Below the pieces are notes generated by a model. That model searched no databases. It saw nothing but the letters and a program-made list of their open reading frames with translations, and had not been told where the DNA came from. Positions 9,058-18,480 of a stretch of 64,000 nucleotides of DNA are shown piece by piece; position 1 is the first letter of the stretch, and each line of letters begins with the position of its first letter. The translations under genes were made by a program, and so were the position numbers. The stretch is taken from assembly GCA_937888725.1 (NCBI GenBank), contig CALARE010000005.1:1-64000 (forward strand), in the 5' to 3' direction. Source of the DNA: an uncultured Alphaproteobacteria bacterium. Its GTDB lineage: Bacteria; Pseudomonadota; Alphaproteobacteria; CAAHEQ01; UBA3637.

Positions 9058-9115
9058 TATGTAAAAAATTGAAGTTTAATTTTAATTTATCCACAAAAAT
9101 AGAAAGGGAATTACA

Positions 9116-9331
9116 ATGTCAAAAATTACAGATTTTAATATATTAACAGCTCTTAAATCAGGTCAAACAGTTAGTTTAAACGGAGATGTTTTTTTAAGAG
9201 AGTTGTTAAATGGTGGGGATGGTGTTATATATGCATTATATCAAGAAAAAAAATTTTGGAAGCCGTATTCACCAACTGTTTGGGAGTTGGAGCAATGTAA
9301 TTGGGAAATTGAAAATAAAGATGAAAAATAG
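9116..9331 (+). CDS. Small hypothetical protein (weak Tad2/DUF2829-like pattern)
   Basis: A 71-aa cytoplasmic protein with a strong ribosome-binding site (AAAGGGA) and a promoter overlapped by putative XRE operators. The order of features, an N-terminal helix with LKSGQTV, a central beta segment (GVIYALYQ) and a C-terminal KPYSPTVWELEQCNWEIE, loosely recalls the DUF2829/Tad2 fold, whose members end in a pattern like PSxxDLxAxDWEv. The resemblance is weak and by eye only. anmK starts 59 nt downstream and could be co-transcribed. Confidence 0.6.
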   Translation: MSKITDFNILTALKSGQTVSLNGDVFLRELLNGGDGVIYALYQEKKFWKPYSPTVWELEQCNWEIENKDEK

Positions 9332-9390
9332 ATACTTTATATTGCAAAAATTGATAAATATATGCAATATAAATAGGGAGGTTCCATATT

Positions 9391-10686
9391 ATGAAAATAA
9401 TAGGTGTTATGACTGGAAATTCGTTAGATGGGTGCGATCTCATTTTGACAGAATTTTTAAATGGGGAAATGAAAGATCTTTCTTTTTTTAGTCAAAATAT
9501 CCCCGAAACATTACAAAAAAAAATAACAATTTTAAAAAAACAAATTAAGAAACGAAAAATTTTATCAAAAAATTTATTAACGGATTCGTTTTTTCTTGAT
9601 GTTCATGATGTTTATATTCGATGGGTTGCATCTGTAATTAATGAATTTTTAAAAAAAGAAAATGTGAAGATTTCGGAAATAGATTTAATTGGATTTCATG
9701 GGCAAACGCTTGACCATAATCCGCCGAGTGTTGCAACAGATCGATTGCCATATACGCTTCAAATGGGATCGGGACAAATGCTTTCAAATTTGTTGTCTAT
9801 TCCTGTTGTTTATGATTTTAGGTCTGATGATATTTTTTTTAATGGGGAGGGGGCTCCTCTAATGCCCCCACATAATGCACATTTTGCAAAAAGTTTAGGT
9901 TTAAAAAATGCTTTTTTTTATAATGCAGGAAATACATCTAATTTAGCACTTGTTGTAAATGGTGAGGTTGTGCTCGGTTTTGATGCTGGTCCTTTTAATG
10001 AGTTTACAGATTATCTTGTTAGAAAGTATAAAAAAGAGCCTTTTGATAAAGATGCTTTTTGGGCAAAACAAGGGACTTTGTTGCCGTTCTTATTTGAAAA
10101 GCTATTTCATCAATCTGTTAAAACAAGTGGGGGCGAAAATTATTTAGAATTTTCACCACCTAAATCTGCAGACCCAACATTGTATCATTTAGACAATCTG
10201 TTAGAGATTAAGACAGAACAAGATTTTATTGATACACTTCATACGGTTGCATATTTTTCTGGTTATATTGCTGCATATGCATTAAAGCATATTGATGATA
10301 AATATGAATTTCCAGATACGTTTATTTTATTTGGAGGTGGTTGGTATAATCCAATTTCATACCAAGCTTTTGTAAATACACTTAATGGGAGTGGGTATAT
10401 TTTAGAGGAGCATAAAAAAATTTTTGAAAAAATAGTGACTCGCTTTAAAAATTTTCCACACTTTATTTTGCCAACATCAGCAAAATATATGGAAGCAAGA
10501 TTAATGGCTGATTTAGCATATCATTTTGAGAAAAAATTACCTTGGACAAATAAAGAATTAACGGGCGTAGAAAAACCTGTTGTTCTAGGGATAAAGGCTA
10601 CTCCAAACAGAACAACAAAATATACTGACTATATTAATAGAGCAAGTGAGGGTTGGCAATTAGTTAAAGAAGCAAACCCGCAATAG
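9391..10686 (+). CDS. anmK: Anhydro-N-acetylmuramic acid kinase
   Basis: Converts 1,6-anhydro-MurNAc plus ATP to MurNAc-6-phosphate during cell-wall recycling. Family motifs are the phosphate loop GVMTGNSLDGCD (usual form SGTSxDGxD, here Thr replaced by Asn), GFHGQTLDHNP, VYDFRSDDI, GEGAPLMP and GFDAGPFNEF with the catalytic Asp. At 431 aa it is longer than the usual 365-390, with extra sequence near residues 45-70 and at the C-terminus. A GGGAGG ribosome-binding site precedes the ATG. The last 23 bases overlap the 3' end of the convergent nupC gene. Fits with mpl, ldcA and slt elsewhere in the window. Confidence 0.9.
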   Translation: MKIIGVMTGNSLDGCDLILTEFLNGEMKDLSFFSQNIPETLQKKITILKKQIKKRKILSKNLLTDSFFLDVHDVYIRWVASVINEFLKKENVKISEIDLIGFHGQTLDHNPPSVATDRLPYTLQMGSGQMLSNLLSIPVVYDFRSDDIFFNGEGAPLMPPHNAHFAKSLGLKNAFFYNAGNTSNLALVVNGEVVLGFDAGPFNEFTDYLVRKYKKEPFDKDAFWAKQGTLLPFLFEKLFHQSVKTSGGENYLEFSPPKSADPTLYHLDNLLEIKTEQDFIDTLHTVAYFSGYIAAYALKHIDDKYEFPDTFILFGGGWYNPISYQAFVNTLNGSGYILEEHKKIFEKIVTRFKNFPHFILPTSAKYMEARLMADLAYHFEKKLPWTNKELTGVEKPVVLGIKATPNRTTKYTDYINRASEGWQLVKEANPQ

Positions 10687-11932
10687 CAGCTGAAATATAA
10701 GATGTTAGTGTTCCACAGATAAGAGCTTTATATCCTAATTTAGCAAGGTCTTTTCTTCTTTCAGGAGCGAGTTCTCCAATTCCACCTATCTGCATGGCAA
10801 TTGAACCAAAATTTGCAAAACCGCATAATGCAAATGAGGCGATAATCAGTGCTTTTGGAGATAAAGCTGTTTCAAGTGATGTCATGTGAAAATATGCAAT
10901 AAACTCATTAAAAACAAGTTTTTCACCCATTAAGGACCCAACGGTGAATATTTCATTAAGTGGAACGCCTAGTATAAAAGCAAACCCAGAAAAACAAATC
11001 CCCAAAAGTCCACTTAAAGATAAATTTTGAATGTTCAGTGGACCTAATTGACTTGGACAGTGAAAAATAGTTACAAGAGCCGAACCTAACAACCCAAGAC
11101 AGTAATCAAAAAAAGCAATGAGAGCAATTAATCCGATAATCATTGCGATGATATTTGCTCCAACTTTTAAACCTGTTGAGGCACCTTGTGCAATGGCATC
11201 AATTAAATTGACAGTATTTGTTTCTTTTTTTAATGAAACATCTTGATTAAGTGGCGTGCTTTTTTCTTCAGGAAAAACGATTTTTGAAACAACCAATGCA
11301 CCAGGGGCTGCCATAAAACTAGCAGCAAGTAGATATTCTGCAGGAACTCCCATTCCAATATATACCGCCATAATGCTACCAGAAATACAAGCAAGTGAAC
11401 CAGTCATTGATGCCAATAATTGTGACATTGTCATTTTTTTTAAATGTGGTTGTATGAGCATTTGGGCTTCAACTTGTCCAATAAAAGCACTTGCAATATT
11501 TGAGATTGCTTCAACACCTGTGATATTCATAAGTTTGTACATTGCTTTTCCAAAAACAAGGATAATTTTTTGCATGATCCCCCAATAATAGAGAATATTA
11601 ACCAAAACCATCACAAAAATAAGAACAGGAATTAACGTTAGTGCAAAAATAAAATTAGCACCATCGCCTAATACTTCAACGAGTTTTTCTGGTCTATCGG
11701 TTAAGAATCCAAAAACAAAATTTCCGCCTTCTATTGCAAAATTTAATATTTTTTGTATGCCATTGCCTAGCATTTTAAATATTGATTGTCCAACGGTTGT
11801 TTTTAAAATAAAAAAGGCAATACAAAATTGTAAAATTAAACCAACACAAATAGTCCTGTAATTAATGTTTTTACGATTATTTGAAATTAAAAAACAAAGA
11901 CTTAAAATAAGAATAATACCTAAAATACCCAT
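10664..11932 (-). CDS. nupC: Concentrative nucleoside transporter (NupC/CNT family)
   Basis: A 422-aa polytopic inner-membrane protein that imports nucleosides with H+ or Na+. Many hydrophobic helices, plus the CNT landmarks GQVEAQMLIQPHLKKMT (substrate-binding hairpin region), TGSLACISGSIMAVYIGMGV, and the C-terminal SFALCGFANFGSIAMQIGGI. It is the last gene of a LOG - TPR - nupC operon, 13 nt after the TPR gene. A LOG enzyme releasing bases from nucleotides beside a nucleoside importer suggests nucleotide salvage, which is inference from order. Confidence 0.92.
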   Translation of the reverse strand: MGILGIILILSLCFLISNNRKNINYRTICVGLILQFCIAFFILKTTVGQSIFKMLGNGIQKILNFAIEGGNFVFGFLTDRPEKLVEVLGDGANFIFALTLIPVLIFVMVLVNILYYWGIMQKIILVFGKAMYKLMNITGVEAISNIASAFIGQVEAQMLIQPHLKKMTMSQLLASMTGSLACISGSIMAVYIGMGVPAEYLLAASFMAAPGALVVSKIVFPEEKSTPLNQDVSLKKETNTVNLIDAIAQGASTGLKVGANIIAMIIGLIALIAFFDYCLGLLGSALVTIFHCPSQLGPLNIQNLSLSGLLGICFSGFAFILGVPLNEIFTVGSLMGEKLVFNEFIAYFHMTSLETALSPKALIIASFALCGFANFGSIAMQIGGIGELAPERRKDLAKLGYKALICGTLTSYISAAIAGLLL

Positions 11933-11945
11933 ATTGAGATACGCC

Positions 11946-12848
11946 CTAAAATTTTCTAACTGTTATTTTTTTTATGTCGCTATACCAATTATTTTTTTCT
12001 TTTGTAGAAAGCTTTTTCTTATACATAAATTGAGCGATACAAAAGCCCTTATTTACAGGGAAAATATATCCAATTATGTTGACTTTTTTATCGTATATGG
12101 CACTTTCATATAATCTTGTTGTATTTGTTTTTGAAATGGTGTCCATATCAGCATTGCTTCTACGATAGGTGGATGCCATCCATTCATTTATTTTGTTAAA
12201 ATGTGCAGAATCTTGTTTTTCTGTATATGTACATGTTAAATCAAGTGTTTTAGACCACTTTCCAGAACGATAATTTTCATTTTTTAATGCATAAGCGACA
12301 TGAATTGCAGATTCTTTTTTTTCTACTAATGCTACTCTCCAAAGATTTTTATCAATTGGGGTAATAATATTTGAAAGGATATTTTCTTTTTCAGTTTCAG
12401 ACACAACCCATTCACTTTCTTGCTCAGATTTTAAAGCATCGATTTTTTTTTGATAATTTTTACTTTCTTTTTTAGGCATCAAGTCGAGGCCTTTTTGATG
12501 ATACAATAATGCTTTTTCAGAATTGTTTTGCATTTTATAAAATTCGGCGAGTAAGGTATAAGCTTTCCATTCATTTGGAAAATTTTCAATCGCTTTTAGA
12601 TATGTTTCCTCGCCCTTTTGTGGCTCATCATTTAAGACATATGCTAAACCAAGCATGCACCATGAATTGTATAATTTGGGATCAAAATTAATTGAATGTT
12701 CAAAAGCATATACAGCATTTTGATATTCTTTTTTCTTATAGGCTGCCATACCCGCATTGTATGCCTTCATTCCCTCTGGATTTGCATGGCATGGGAGTGA
12801 GAGAAGAAAAAAAGCACCTAAAAATAATGCGAGGGATGTTCTTTTCAT
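11946..12848 (-). CDS. Exported TPR-repeat protein
   Basis: A 300-aa protein with a signal peptide (MKRTSLALFLGAFFLLSLPCHA, residues 1-22) and about three tetratricopeptide repeats over residues 24-130 (AYNAGMAAYKKKEYQNAVYA, SWCMLGLAYVLNDEPQKGEE, AYTLLAEFYKMQNNSEKALL). The C-terminal 150 residues form a separate domain of alternating strands without a motif I recognise; VNIIGYIFPVNKGFCIAQFM is its core. Probably periplasmic. The Cys at residue 20 lies at the signal-peptide end but its context (LPCHA) is not a standard lipobox. Starts 3 nt after the LOG gene stop. Confidence 0.75.
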   Translation of the reverse strand: MKRTSLALFLGAFFLLSLPCHANPEGMKAYNAGMAAYKKKEYQNAVYAFEHSINFDPKLYNSWCMLGLAYVLNDEPQKGEETYLKAIENFPNEWKAYTLLAEFYKMQNNSEKALLYHQKGLDLMPKKESKNYQKKIDALKSEQESEWVVSETEKENILSNIITPIDKNLWRVALVEKKESAIHVAYALKNENYRSGKWSKTLDLTCTYTEKQDSAHFNKINEWMASTYRRSNADMDTISKTNTTRLYESAIYDKKVNIIGYIFPVNKGFCIAQFMYKKKLSTKEKNNWYSDIKKITVRKF

Positions 12849-12851
12849 GGA

Positions 12852-13463
12852 TTACCTCTTTTTAGTTTGTTTACCCTTTTTAGTTGTTGCATCAAGTCGA
12901 TTTTGAACTTTTTCGATAACCTCAAAAAGTTCCTCTGGCGAATTTGCAAAGCCAATAAAATCAACCTTATCTTGATTAAGAGTCCCCTCTTGAAGCATAT
13001 TAAAAATCAATTCACCAAATGGTGCCCAAAAATTATTAAAATTTAAGAAAATAAGAGGTTTTTTCTTGATTTCACCTGTTTGAATTAAAACTGAAAAATT
13101 TGAAAATTCATCAAGTGTGCCCCATCCACCAGGACCAACTAAAATGACTTCTCCCAAATCCATCATTTTAAATTTTCGTTCATTTAATGAATCAACAACT
13201 TCAATTTCACCCTTTGAAAACAAAGCAGGATCTTTGCACTGTAAATCAAGTAATTTTTGTGTCGTGATGCCTTTTACTTTTCCATTTTTATTTCTAATGC
13301 CTTGAAAAGCAGCACCCATCATTCCTTCATCACCGATGCCATAAACCATCGTTATTTTATTTTCAGCAAGTATCTCGCCGATTCTTCTCATTGGCTCTCT
13401 ATAAACAGCAGAAATGCTTGGTGCAGCACCAGCCCAAACAGTTATATATTTGTATTTTTTCAT
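12852..13463 (-). CDS. LOG family nucleotide 5'-monophosphate phosphoribohydrolase
   Basis: A 203-aa cytosolic Rossmann-fold enzyme of the TIGR00730/LOG group. The diagnostic motif is GPGGWGTLDEFSN (PGGxGTxxE), with the earlier VYGIGDEGMMGA nucleotide-binding loop. Characterised members cleave the N-glycosidic bond of AMP or related nucleotides to release the free base and ribose-5-phosphate. Ribosome-binding site AGGTGAG. First gene of the operon with the TPR protein and NupC. Length is normal. The original label lysine decarboxylase for this family is wrong and should not be used. Confidence 0.88.
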   Translation of the reverse strand: MKKYKYITVWAGAAPSISAVYREPMRRIGEILAENKITMVYGIGDEGMMGAAFQGIRNKNGKVKGITTQKLLDLQCKDPALFSKGEIEVVDSLNERKFKMMDLGEVILVGPGGWGTLDEFSNFSVLIQTGEIKKKPLIFLNFNNFWAPFGELIFNMLQEGTLNQDKVDFIGFANSPEELFEVIEKVQNRLDATTKKGKQTKKR

Positions 13464-13530
13464 AACTCACCTATTTTTTTGTCCCAATATATAAATCTAT
13501 TATACTTGCTTTTTTGGAAACTGCAATAAA

Positions 13531-13562
13531 AAAAACAGATAGAAAATTCTATCTGTTTTTGT
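13531..13562. terminator. Bidirectional intrinsic terminator
   Basis: AAAAACAGATAGAA (13531-13544) and TTCTATCTGTTTTT (13547-13560) are exact complements, giving a long stem flanked by A- and T-runs. It lies just past the stop of the pilin-like gene and upstream of the LOG gene. Confidence 0.85.
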
Positions 13563-13566
13563 AAGG

Positions 13567-13968
13567 TTATTTTAAAGCTTTCCCAAATTTTAAGACGATA
13601 TCGCATTTGTACCCCGTCCCATCAATCGTAACAGATGTTTTGTTTTGTTTATATGCTGTTGCTTGTGCTTTAAAGGCGGAGAAAAAACGAGGCTCATTAA
13701 ATCCTTGAAGACAGACATTCCCCGCATCATCCATACGCATTTCAATGCCACTTGTCTTATCCATACCAGCGGCAGCCAAATTAACAAAAGATCTACCGCC
13801 AACCCCCTTGGCTGAAAATTTTGTAGCGTAATCTAAGATATTATTAATACGGATACGTTGGTTTGCCATACTAAAACCCGCAACCCCACCAATTGATAAA
13901 ATACCAATAATTGAAAGTACAGCGAGCATTTCGACCATGGAACGACCTGTTTGTGTATTTTTACTCAT
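13567..13968 (-). CDS. Pilin-like protein with GRSMVEML N-terminus
   Basis: A 133-aa protein starting MSKNTQTGRSMVEMLAVLSI: a short leader ending in Gly, then a type IV pilin-like hydrophobic helix with Glu at position +5 (R-S-M-V-E). The usual mature residue 1, Phe or Met, is replaced by Arg. The C-terminal part has two cysteines (GNVCLQG, GYKCDIV) that may form a pilin disulfide loop. A sister protein lies at 23188-23649. Prepilin peptidase or assembly genes are not in the window. It lies 15 nt downstream of secA and could be read from the same transcript, with an AGGAGG ribosome-binding site. Confidence 0.75.
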   Translation of the reverse strand: MSKNTQTGRSMVEMLAVLSIIGILSIGGVAGFSMANQRIRINNILDYATKFSAKGVGGRSFVNLAAAGMDKTSGIEMRMDDAGNVCLQGFNEPRFFSAFKAQATAYKQNKTSVTIDGTGYKCDIVLKFGKALK

Positions 13969-13983
13969 TTTTTAGTCCTCCTT

Positions 13984-16611
13984 TTAATCTTTAATTGCAC
14001 CACAACAATGTTTATATTTTTTACCTGATCCACAAGGGCAAGGTGCATTGCGTGATATCTGCCCTTCTGGTGTTGAAAAAGGATTTTCTGTGGTTGGATT
14101 GACAGGATGTGGATGACTTTCTTTAATCTCATCTACAGGTTTTGTCTGTACTTGAAACTGCATTTGACAAATCAGCTCTGTTACTTTTTCACGAACCTTA
14201 TTTAACAATGACTCAAAAAGAATAAAAGCTTCTCTTTTATATTCGTTAAGAGGGTTGCGTTGTCCATAAGCTCTTAAATTGATAGCTGTTTTCATAAAAT
14301 CAAGTGTTTGTAAATGCTCTTTCCAAAGTTGGTCAATTGTTTGAATTAAAATACTTTTTTCCAAATTATTGCGAATATCATCGGGTAAGATAGCCATTTT
14401 TGAATCGATTTCTTTTTGAATAATCGTATTTAATCGTTCAATCATTGTTTCAGGCAAAATACCAAGTTCGTTTACCCAAGAATGAAAAGGAACATCAACA
14501 GCAAATTTCTTTAAAACTGCTTCATGAAGTTGTGCAGGATTCCAATCTGATGGATTTGAACGCTCAGGAGCTAAATCATAAATCAGATTTTGAATAGTGT
14601 CCAATCTCATATCACTTAATGTGTCAGAAACTGATTGGGCAAGCATTAATTCACGTCTTTGCTCATAGATAGCTTTTCGTTGATCATTCATGACATCGTC
14701 AAATTTTAACAAATTTTTACGAATATCAAAATGGTAAGTTTCAACCTTTTTTTGTGCAACCGCAAGTGCTTTAGTGATATAGTTATGCGTGATTGGTTCG
14801 CCCTTCTTTAGTCCTAATCTGGTTAAAATATTTTGAATGCGATTAGCTCCAAAAATACGCATCAAATCATCTTCAAGTGAAACATAGAATTTTGATAACC
14901 CAGGGTCGCCTTGTCTACCAGAACGACCACGCAATTGGTTGTCAATTCGGCGACTTTCATGGCGTTCTGAACCGAGGACAAAAAGGCCACCAGCCGCCAA
15001 AACTTGCTCTTTCTTTTTTTGGACATCTTCTTTTATTTGTTTTAAAAGGAGGTCTTTATCTGCTGTTGGATTTTTTTCTAATGCTTCTTGAAAAAGCATT
15101 TCAACATTGCCGCCTAATTGAATATCGGTTCCACGACCAGCCATATTTGTTGCAATGGTAACAGCCCCTGGTGCACCAGCTTGTGCAATGATTTTTGCCT
15201 CTTGTTCGTGGTGACGTGCGTTAAGAACATTAAAAGGGATATCTGTTGCTTTTTTCATTAAATCAGCAAGAATTTCTGATTTTTCAATTGAGCCTGTCCC
15301 GATTAAAATAGGTTGCCCTTTTTTATGAGCTTCCTTCACATCAGCAATGATAGCGTCATATTTTTCTTCAGCTGTACGATAAATGAGGTCATTTTCATCT
15401 TTTCTTTGAGGCGTTTTATTCGTTGGAATTTCAATAACTTGCAAATGATATATATCATCAAACTCGCCCGCTTCTGTCATTGCTGTACCTGTCATACCAG
15501 CTAATTTAGGGTACATTCTAAAATAGTTTTGGAATGTAATGGAAGCAAGTGTTTGATTTTCAGGTTGAATTTCAACACCCTCTTTAGCTTCAATTGCTTG
15601 ATGTAACCCATCAGAATAACGTCGCCCATGCATCATTCGTCCAGTAAACTCATCAATAATAATAACCTGCCCATCTTTTACGATATAATCTTTATCTCTT
15701 GTAAATAATGTATTCGCACGCAAAGCTTGGTCAATATGGTGGACGAAGGCAATATTATGTGTATCATAGAGTGAGCCTTGAATCAAATTAGAATCAGCAA
15801 GTAACCCCTCAACATATTCAGAACCAAGTTCAGTTAATGATACGTTTTTATGTTTTTCATCCTTTTCATAGTGTTCTGGCTTGATGGATTTCATTAATTT
15901 ATCAATGGCAATATATCTTTCGGATGAATTTTCGGCTGGACCTGAAATAATAAGAGGTGTTCTGGCCTCATCGATTAAGATAGAATCGACTTCATCAACA
16001 ATGGCATAATAAAAAGGACGTTGCACCATTTCTTTGATTTCAAAACGCATATTATCTCTTAAATAATCAAACCCAAGTTCGTTATTTGTCGCATAGGTAA
16101 TATCAGCGTTATAGGCGGCTCTACGGTCAGTTGTTGACATGTCATGCACAATACAACCAACACTTAATCCTAAAAAGCGGTATATTTGTCCCATCCACTC
16201 GCTATCACGTTTTGCCAAATAGTCGTTCACCGTTACAACGTGAACGCCTTTGCCTGTTAAAGCATTTAAGTAAACAGGCATTGTTGCGACCAAAGTTTTC
16301 CCTTCACCAGTTCGCATTTCTGCAATTTGGCCATTGTTTAAAATAATACCACCCAATAATTGCACATCGAAAGGGCGTAACCCTAAAACACGTTTAGAAG
16401 CTTCTCTGACGCTTGCAAATGCTTCTGGTAAAATACTTTCTAAGCTTTCTCCATTTTGAATGCGTGTTTTGTATTCATCAGTTTTACTTTTAAGTTGCTC
16501 ATCACTTAAAAGTTCATATTGAGCCTCAAGCTCGTTGATTTTATTGATGGTTTTTTTGAATTTTTTTAAATATCTGTCATTGGCAGAACCGAAAATACTT
16601 TTTAAAAACAT
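13984..16611 (-). CDS. secA: Preprotein translocase ATPase SecA
   Basis: Drives Sec-dependent export across the inner membrane. The 875-aa protein has Walker A-type [14 protein letters not shown], the DEAD-like [44 protein letters not shown] and [17 protein letters not shown]. The C-terminus carries the zinc motif [15 protein letters not shown], which binds SecB and phospholipid. I chose the ATG at 16611 because AGGAAG precedes it and the protein then begins [17 protein letters not shown], as in other SecA proteins; a longer frame from 16653 adds 14 unlikely residues. Full length, no anomalies. Confidence 0.97.
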   Translation of the reverse strand: MFLKSIFGSANDRYLKKFKKTINKINELEAQYELLSDEQLKSKTDEYKTRIQNGESLESILPEAFASVREASKRVLGLRPFDVQLLGGIILNNGQIAEMRTGEGKTLVATMPVYLNALTGKGVHVVTVNDYLAKRDSEWMGQIYRFLGLSVGCIVHDMSTTDRRAAYNADITYATNNELGFDYLRDNMRFEIKEMVQRPFYYAIVDEVDSILIDEARTPLIISGPAENSSERYIAIDKLMKSIKPEHYEKDEKHKNVSLTELGSEYVEGLLADSNLIQGSLYDTHNIAFVHHIDQALRANTLFTRDKDYIVKDGQVIIIDEFTGRMMHGRRYSDGLHQAIEAKEGVEIQPENQTLASITFQNYFRMYPKLAGMTGTAMTEAGEFDDIYHLQVIEIPTNKTPQRKDENDLIYRTAEEKYDAIIADVKEAHKKGQPILIGTGSIEKSEILADLMKKATDIPFNVLNARHHEQEAKIIAQAGAPGAVTIATNMAGRGTDIQLGGNVEMLFQEALEKNPTADKDLLLKQIKEDVQKKKEQVLAAGGLFVLGSERHESRRIDNQLRGRSGRQGDPGLSKFYVSLEDDLMRIFGANRIQNILTRLGLKKGEPITHNYITKALAVAQKKVETYHFDIRKNLLKFDDVMNDQRKAIYEQRRELMLAQSVSDTLSDMRLDTIQNLIYDLAPERSNPSDWNPAQLHEAVLKKFAVDVPFHSWVNELGILPETMIERLNTIIQKEIDSKMAILPDDIRNNLEKSILIQTIDQLWKEHLQTLDFMKTAINLRAYGQRNPLNEYKREAFILFESLLNKVREKVTELICQMQFQVQTKPVDEIKESHPHPVNPTTENPFSTPEGQISRNAPCPCGSGKKYKHCCGAIKD

Positions 16612-16719
16612 AATCTTCCTTTCATTGCTCTGAATGATTTTTAAATAATCCATTTTTATGCTAAAGTCAAGGATTTCTTATCTTATTATAATCGATTGAT
16701 TTTGATGTGTTTGTTTAGA

Positions 16720-17511
16720 TTATTTTTCTTGTGATAAAGCGAATTGGATTTTTAGAATATCCTTACCAATTTGTGGAAGTGGGTCCATCGCTAAAATGGG
16801 TGTTTGCGTACGGATAGCTTCTCTTGCAAAAGAATCTAAATGAAGGATTCCCGCTAAAGCAGGTGTAAGATTTAAGAATGATTGGCAAGCTTTTGAAAGT
16901 GTATAATAAGTGTGTTCTCCTTCTGTTAATGTGTTTGCCATATTTATCAATATTTGAATATTGGGTATAATGGTTCCGCTTGTCATAATTTTGATAAATG
17001 CATATGCATCTGCAAGAGCTGTGGGTGTATCTGTTGTAACAATTAATAAATTATTGGCAATTGATGCCATCATTGATGTTGATTTTAATATACCAGATCC
17101 AAGATCTATAATAACTCTATCATAATGTTGAGCTAAAATTTTAATGTCATCACATAAAAGTTGTAATCTGCTTTCATCAAGTCCTGCGAGCGTTTGACTA
17201 CCCGAATGTCCAGCTAATACATCACAGTGAATAGTTTCATCATGTGTGATTGCATTATTAATAGGTATATTATGGCAAAGAACAGTCGCCAAATCTTTTG
17301 TTGTTGCAAGTCCGAGTTGGATATCGATATTTGACAACCCTAAATCCCCATCGATAAGGAGAACTTTTTCACCTTTAAGAGCAAAAGCATGTGCGAGAGA
17401 AATAGCGATAAATGTTTTTCCAACGCCTCCTTTGCCTGAAGCGATAGCAATAATATTTTTCCCATTTAAATTGTGTGTCTGGATTTGGTTTTGTTTATTT
17501 GTTTCAATCAT
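16720..17511 (-). CDS. flhG: MinD/ParA-type ATPase FlhG
   Basis: A 263-aa P-loop ATPase with the deviant Walker A GKGGVGKT, switch-region DGDLGLSNIDIQLGL and YDRVIIDLGSGI. The DLGLSN motif and the position directly behind an FlhF homolog identify it as FlhG (YlxH/FleN), which sets flagellar number by stimulating FlhF. The N-terminal extension is short (about 20 residues) and I do not see a clear DQA-type activator motif. Third gene of an operon: FliG-like, FlhF, FlhG. The FlhF stop is 15 nt upstream. Confidence 0.85.
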   Translation of the reverse strand: MIETNKQNQIQTHNLNGKNIIAIASGKGGVGKTFIAISLAHAFALKGEKVLLIDGDLGLSNIDIQLGLATTKDLATVLCHNIPINNAITHDETIHCDVLAGHSGSQTLAGLDESRLQLLCDDIKILAQHYDRVIIDLGSGILKSTSMMASIANNLLIVTTDTPTALADAYAFIKIMTSGTIIPNIQILINMANTLTEGEHTYYTLSKACQSFLNLTPALAGILHLDSFAREAIRTQTPILAMDPLPQIGKDILKIQFALSQEK

Positions 17512-17526
17512 TATAGACGGTGCTCC

Positions 17527-18480
17527 TTAAAAAATGGGTGAGGTAAAAAGTTTTGTTAAATTTTCAGCGGTTGCTTCAATAGGCGGTTCAACAATTTTGT
17601 CAGACAAACAAAAACCAGCACAATAAAGTTGGTTGAATAATAATGTTTGTAATAGATTATAATATTTGATTGAACAATCAAGTTGTGTTGCAATTAACAA
17701 GTTGCAACCACTTTTTGTGAATAATGCACCTTGAGCAACCGATTCTTGTGGATCAAGACCAGCAGGCATGGTTAAAACAAATTCTGCATCGCTGAGCTGT
17801 TGTCTCATGTTTTTTAATAGATCTAATTCTTTTTCTTTATAAGGGTTGATACTGGGTGTATCAACTAGAATATAGTCGGCAGATAACCTTAATAATGTAA
17901 GTGTTTCATTGAGATCTTTTGTGTTTTTGACAACGGTACATGGAACTTTTAATATATCAGCAAATGTTTGCATATCTGAAAGAGCACCACTTTTTTTTGT
18001 GTCAAGTGTTACAAGAGCTAATTTTAAACCTTCTTTTTTTGCTTGTAATGCCATTTTTTTGAGAGTAAGTGTTTTGCCAGACCCCGCATTTCCAATAAAA
18101 ACATAAATGGTGTTAGAAATAATGGGGTATATTGGTTTAAAATGGAACAATTCTGCAAAGACAAAATCCAATAATTTGCTGTCGGGTATTTTTGTTGTTT
18201 TTTTTAATGATGTTTGAACAATTCGTTCAATAAAAGAATCGGGTAATTCGTGTGTTTTTAAAAGCGTTTGAAAATAAAGTTTTCTTGATTTTTTTCTTTC
18301 ATCGTTTAAGGTGTTGAATAAATCATCTTCTGAAATATTTTCTTCTGTTGCAACGATAAGTTTTACACCATTTGATGATGTGCGAGTTGTTGATATAATA
18401 ACAGCATTGTCACCATAAATTGAACGAATTTCTTCAATTGCTTGTGGTATATTGGGTGCAAAAAATGTTTTTAGTTTCAC
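17527..18480 (-). CDS. flhF: FlhF-like SRP-family GTPase
   Basis: At 317 aa it is shorter than usual. The start MKLKTFFAPNIPQAIEEIRS and GDNAVIISTTRT match the FlhF N-terminus, and residues from about 125 form an SRP-type NG domain: G1 GNAGSGKT, G2 region DTKKSGALSDMQTFAD, G3 as ILVDTPS and G4 as ATQLD. G3 normally reads DTAGR and G4 TKxD, so two guanine-nucleotide motifs are degenerate. FlhF places the flagellum at the pole. The start overlaps the stop of the FliG-like gene by 4 nt, indicating translational coupling. Confidence 0.85.
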   Translation of the reverse strand: MKLKTFFAPNIPQAIEEIRSIYGDNAVIISTTRTSSNGVKLIVATEENISEDDLFNTLNDERKKSRKLYFQTLLKTHELPDSFIERIVQTSLKKTTKIPDSKLLDFVFAELFHFKPIYPIISNTIYVFIGNAGSGKTLTLKKMALQAKKEGLKLALVTLDTKKSGALSDMQTFADILKVPCTVVKNTKDLNETLTLLRLSADYILVDTPSINPYKEKELDLLKNMRQQLSDAEFVLTMPAGLDPQESVAQGALFTKSGCNLLIATQLDCSIKYYNLLQTLLFNQLYCAGFCLSDKIVEPPIEATAENLTKLFTSPIF

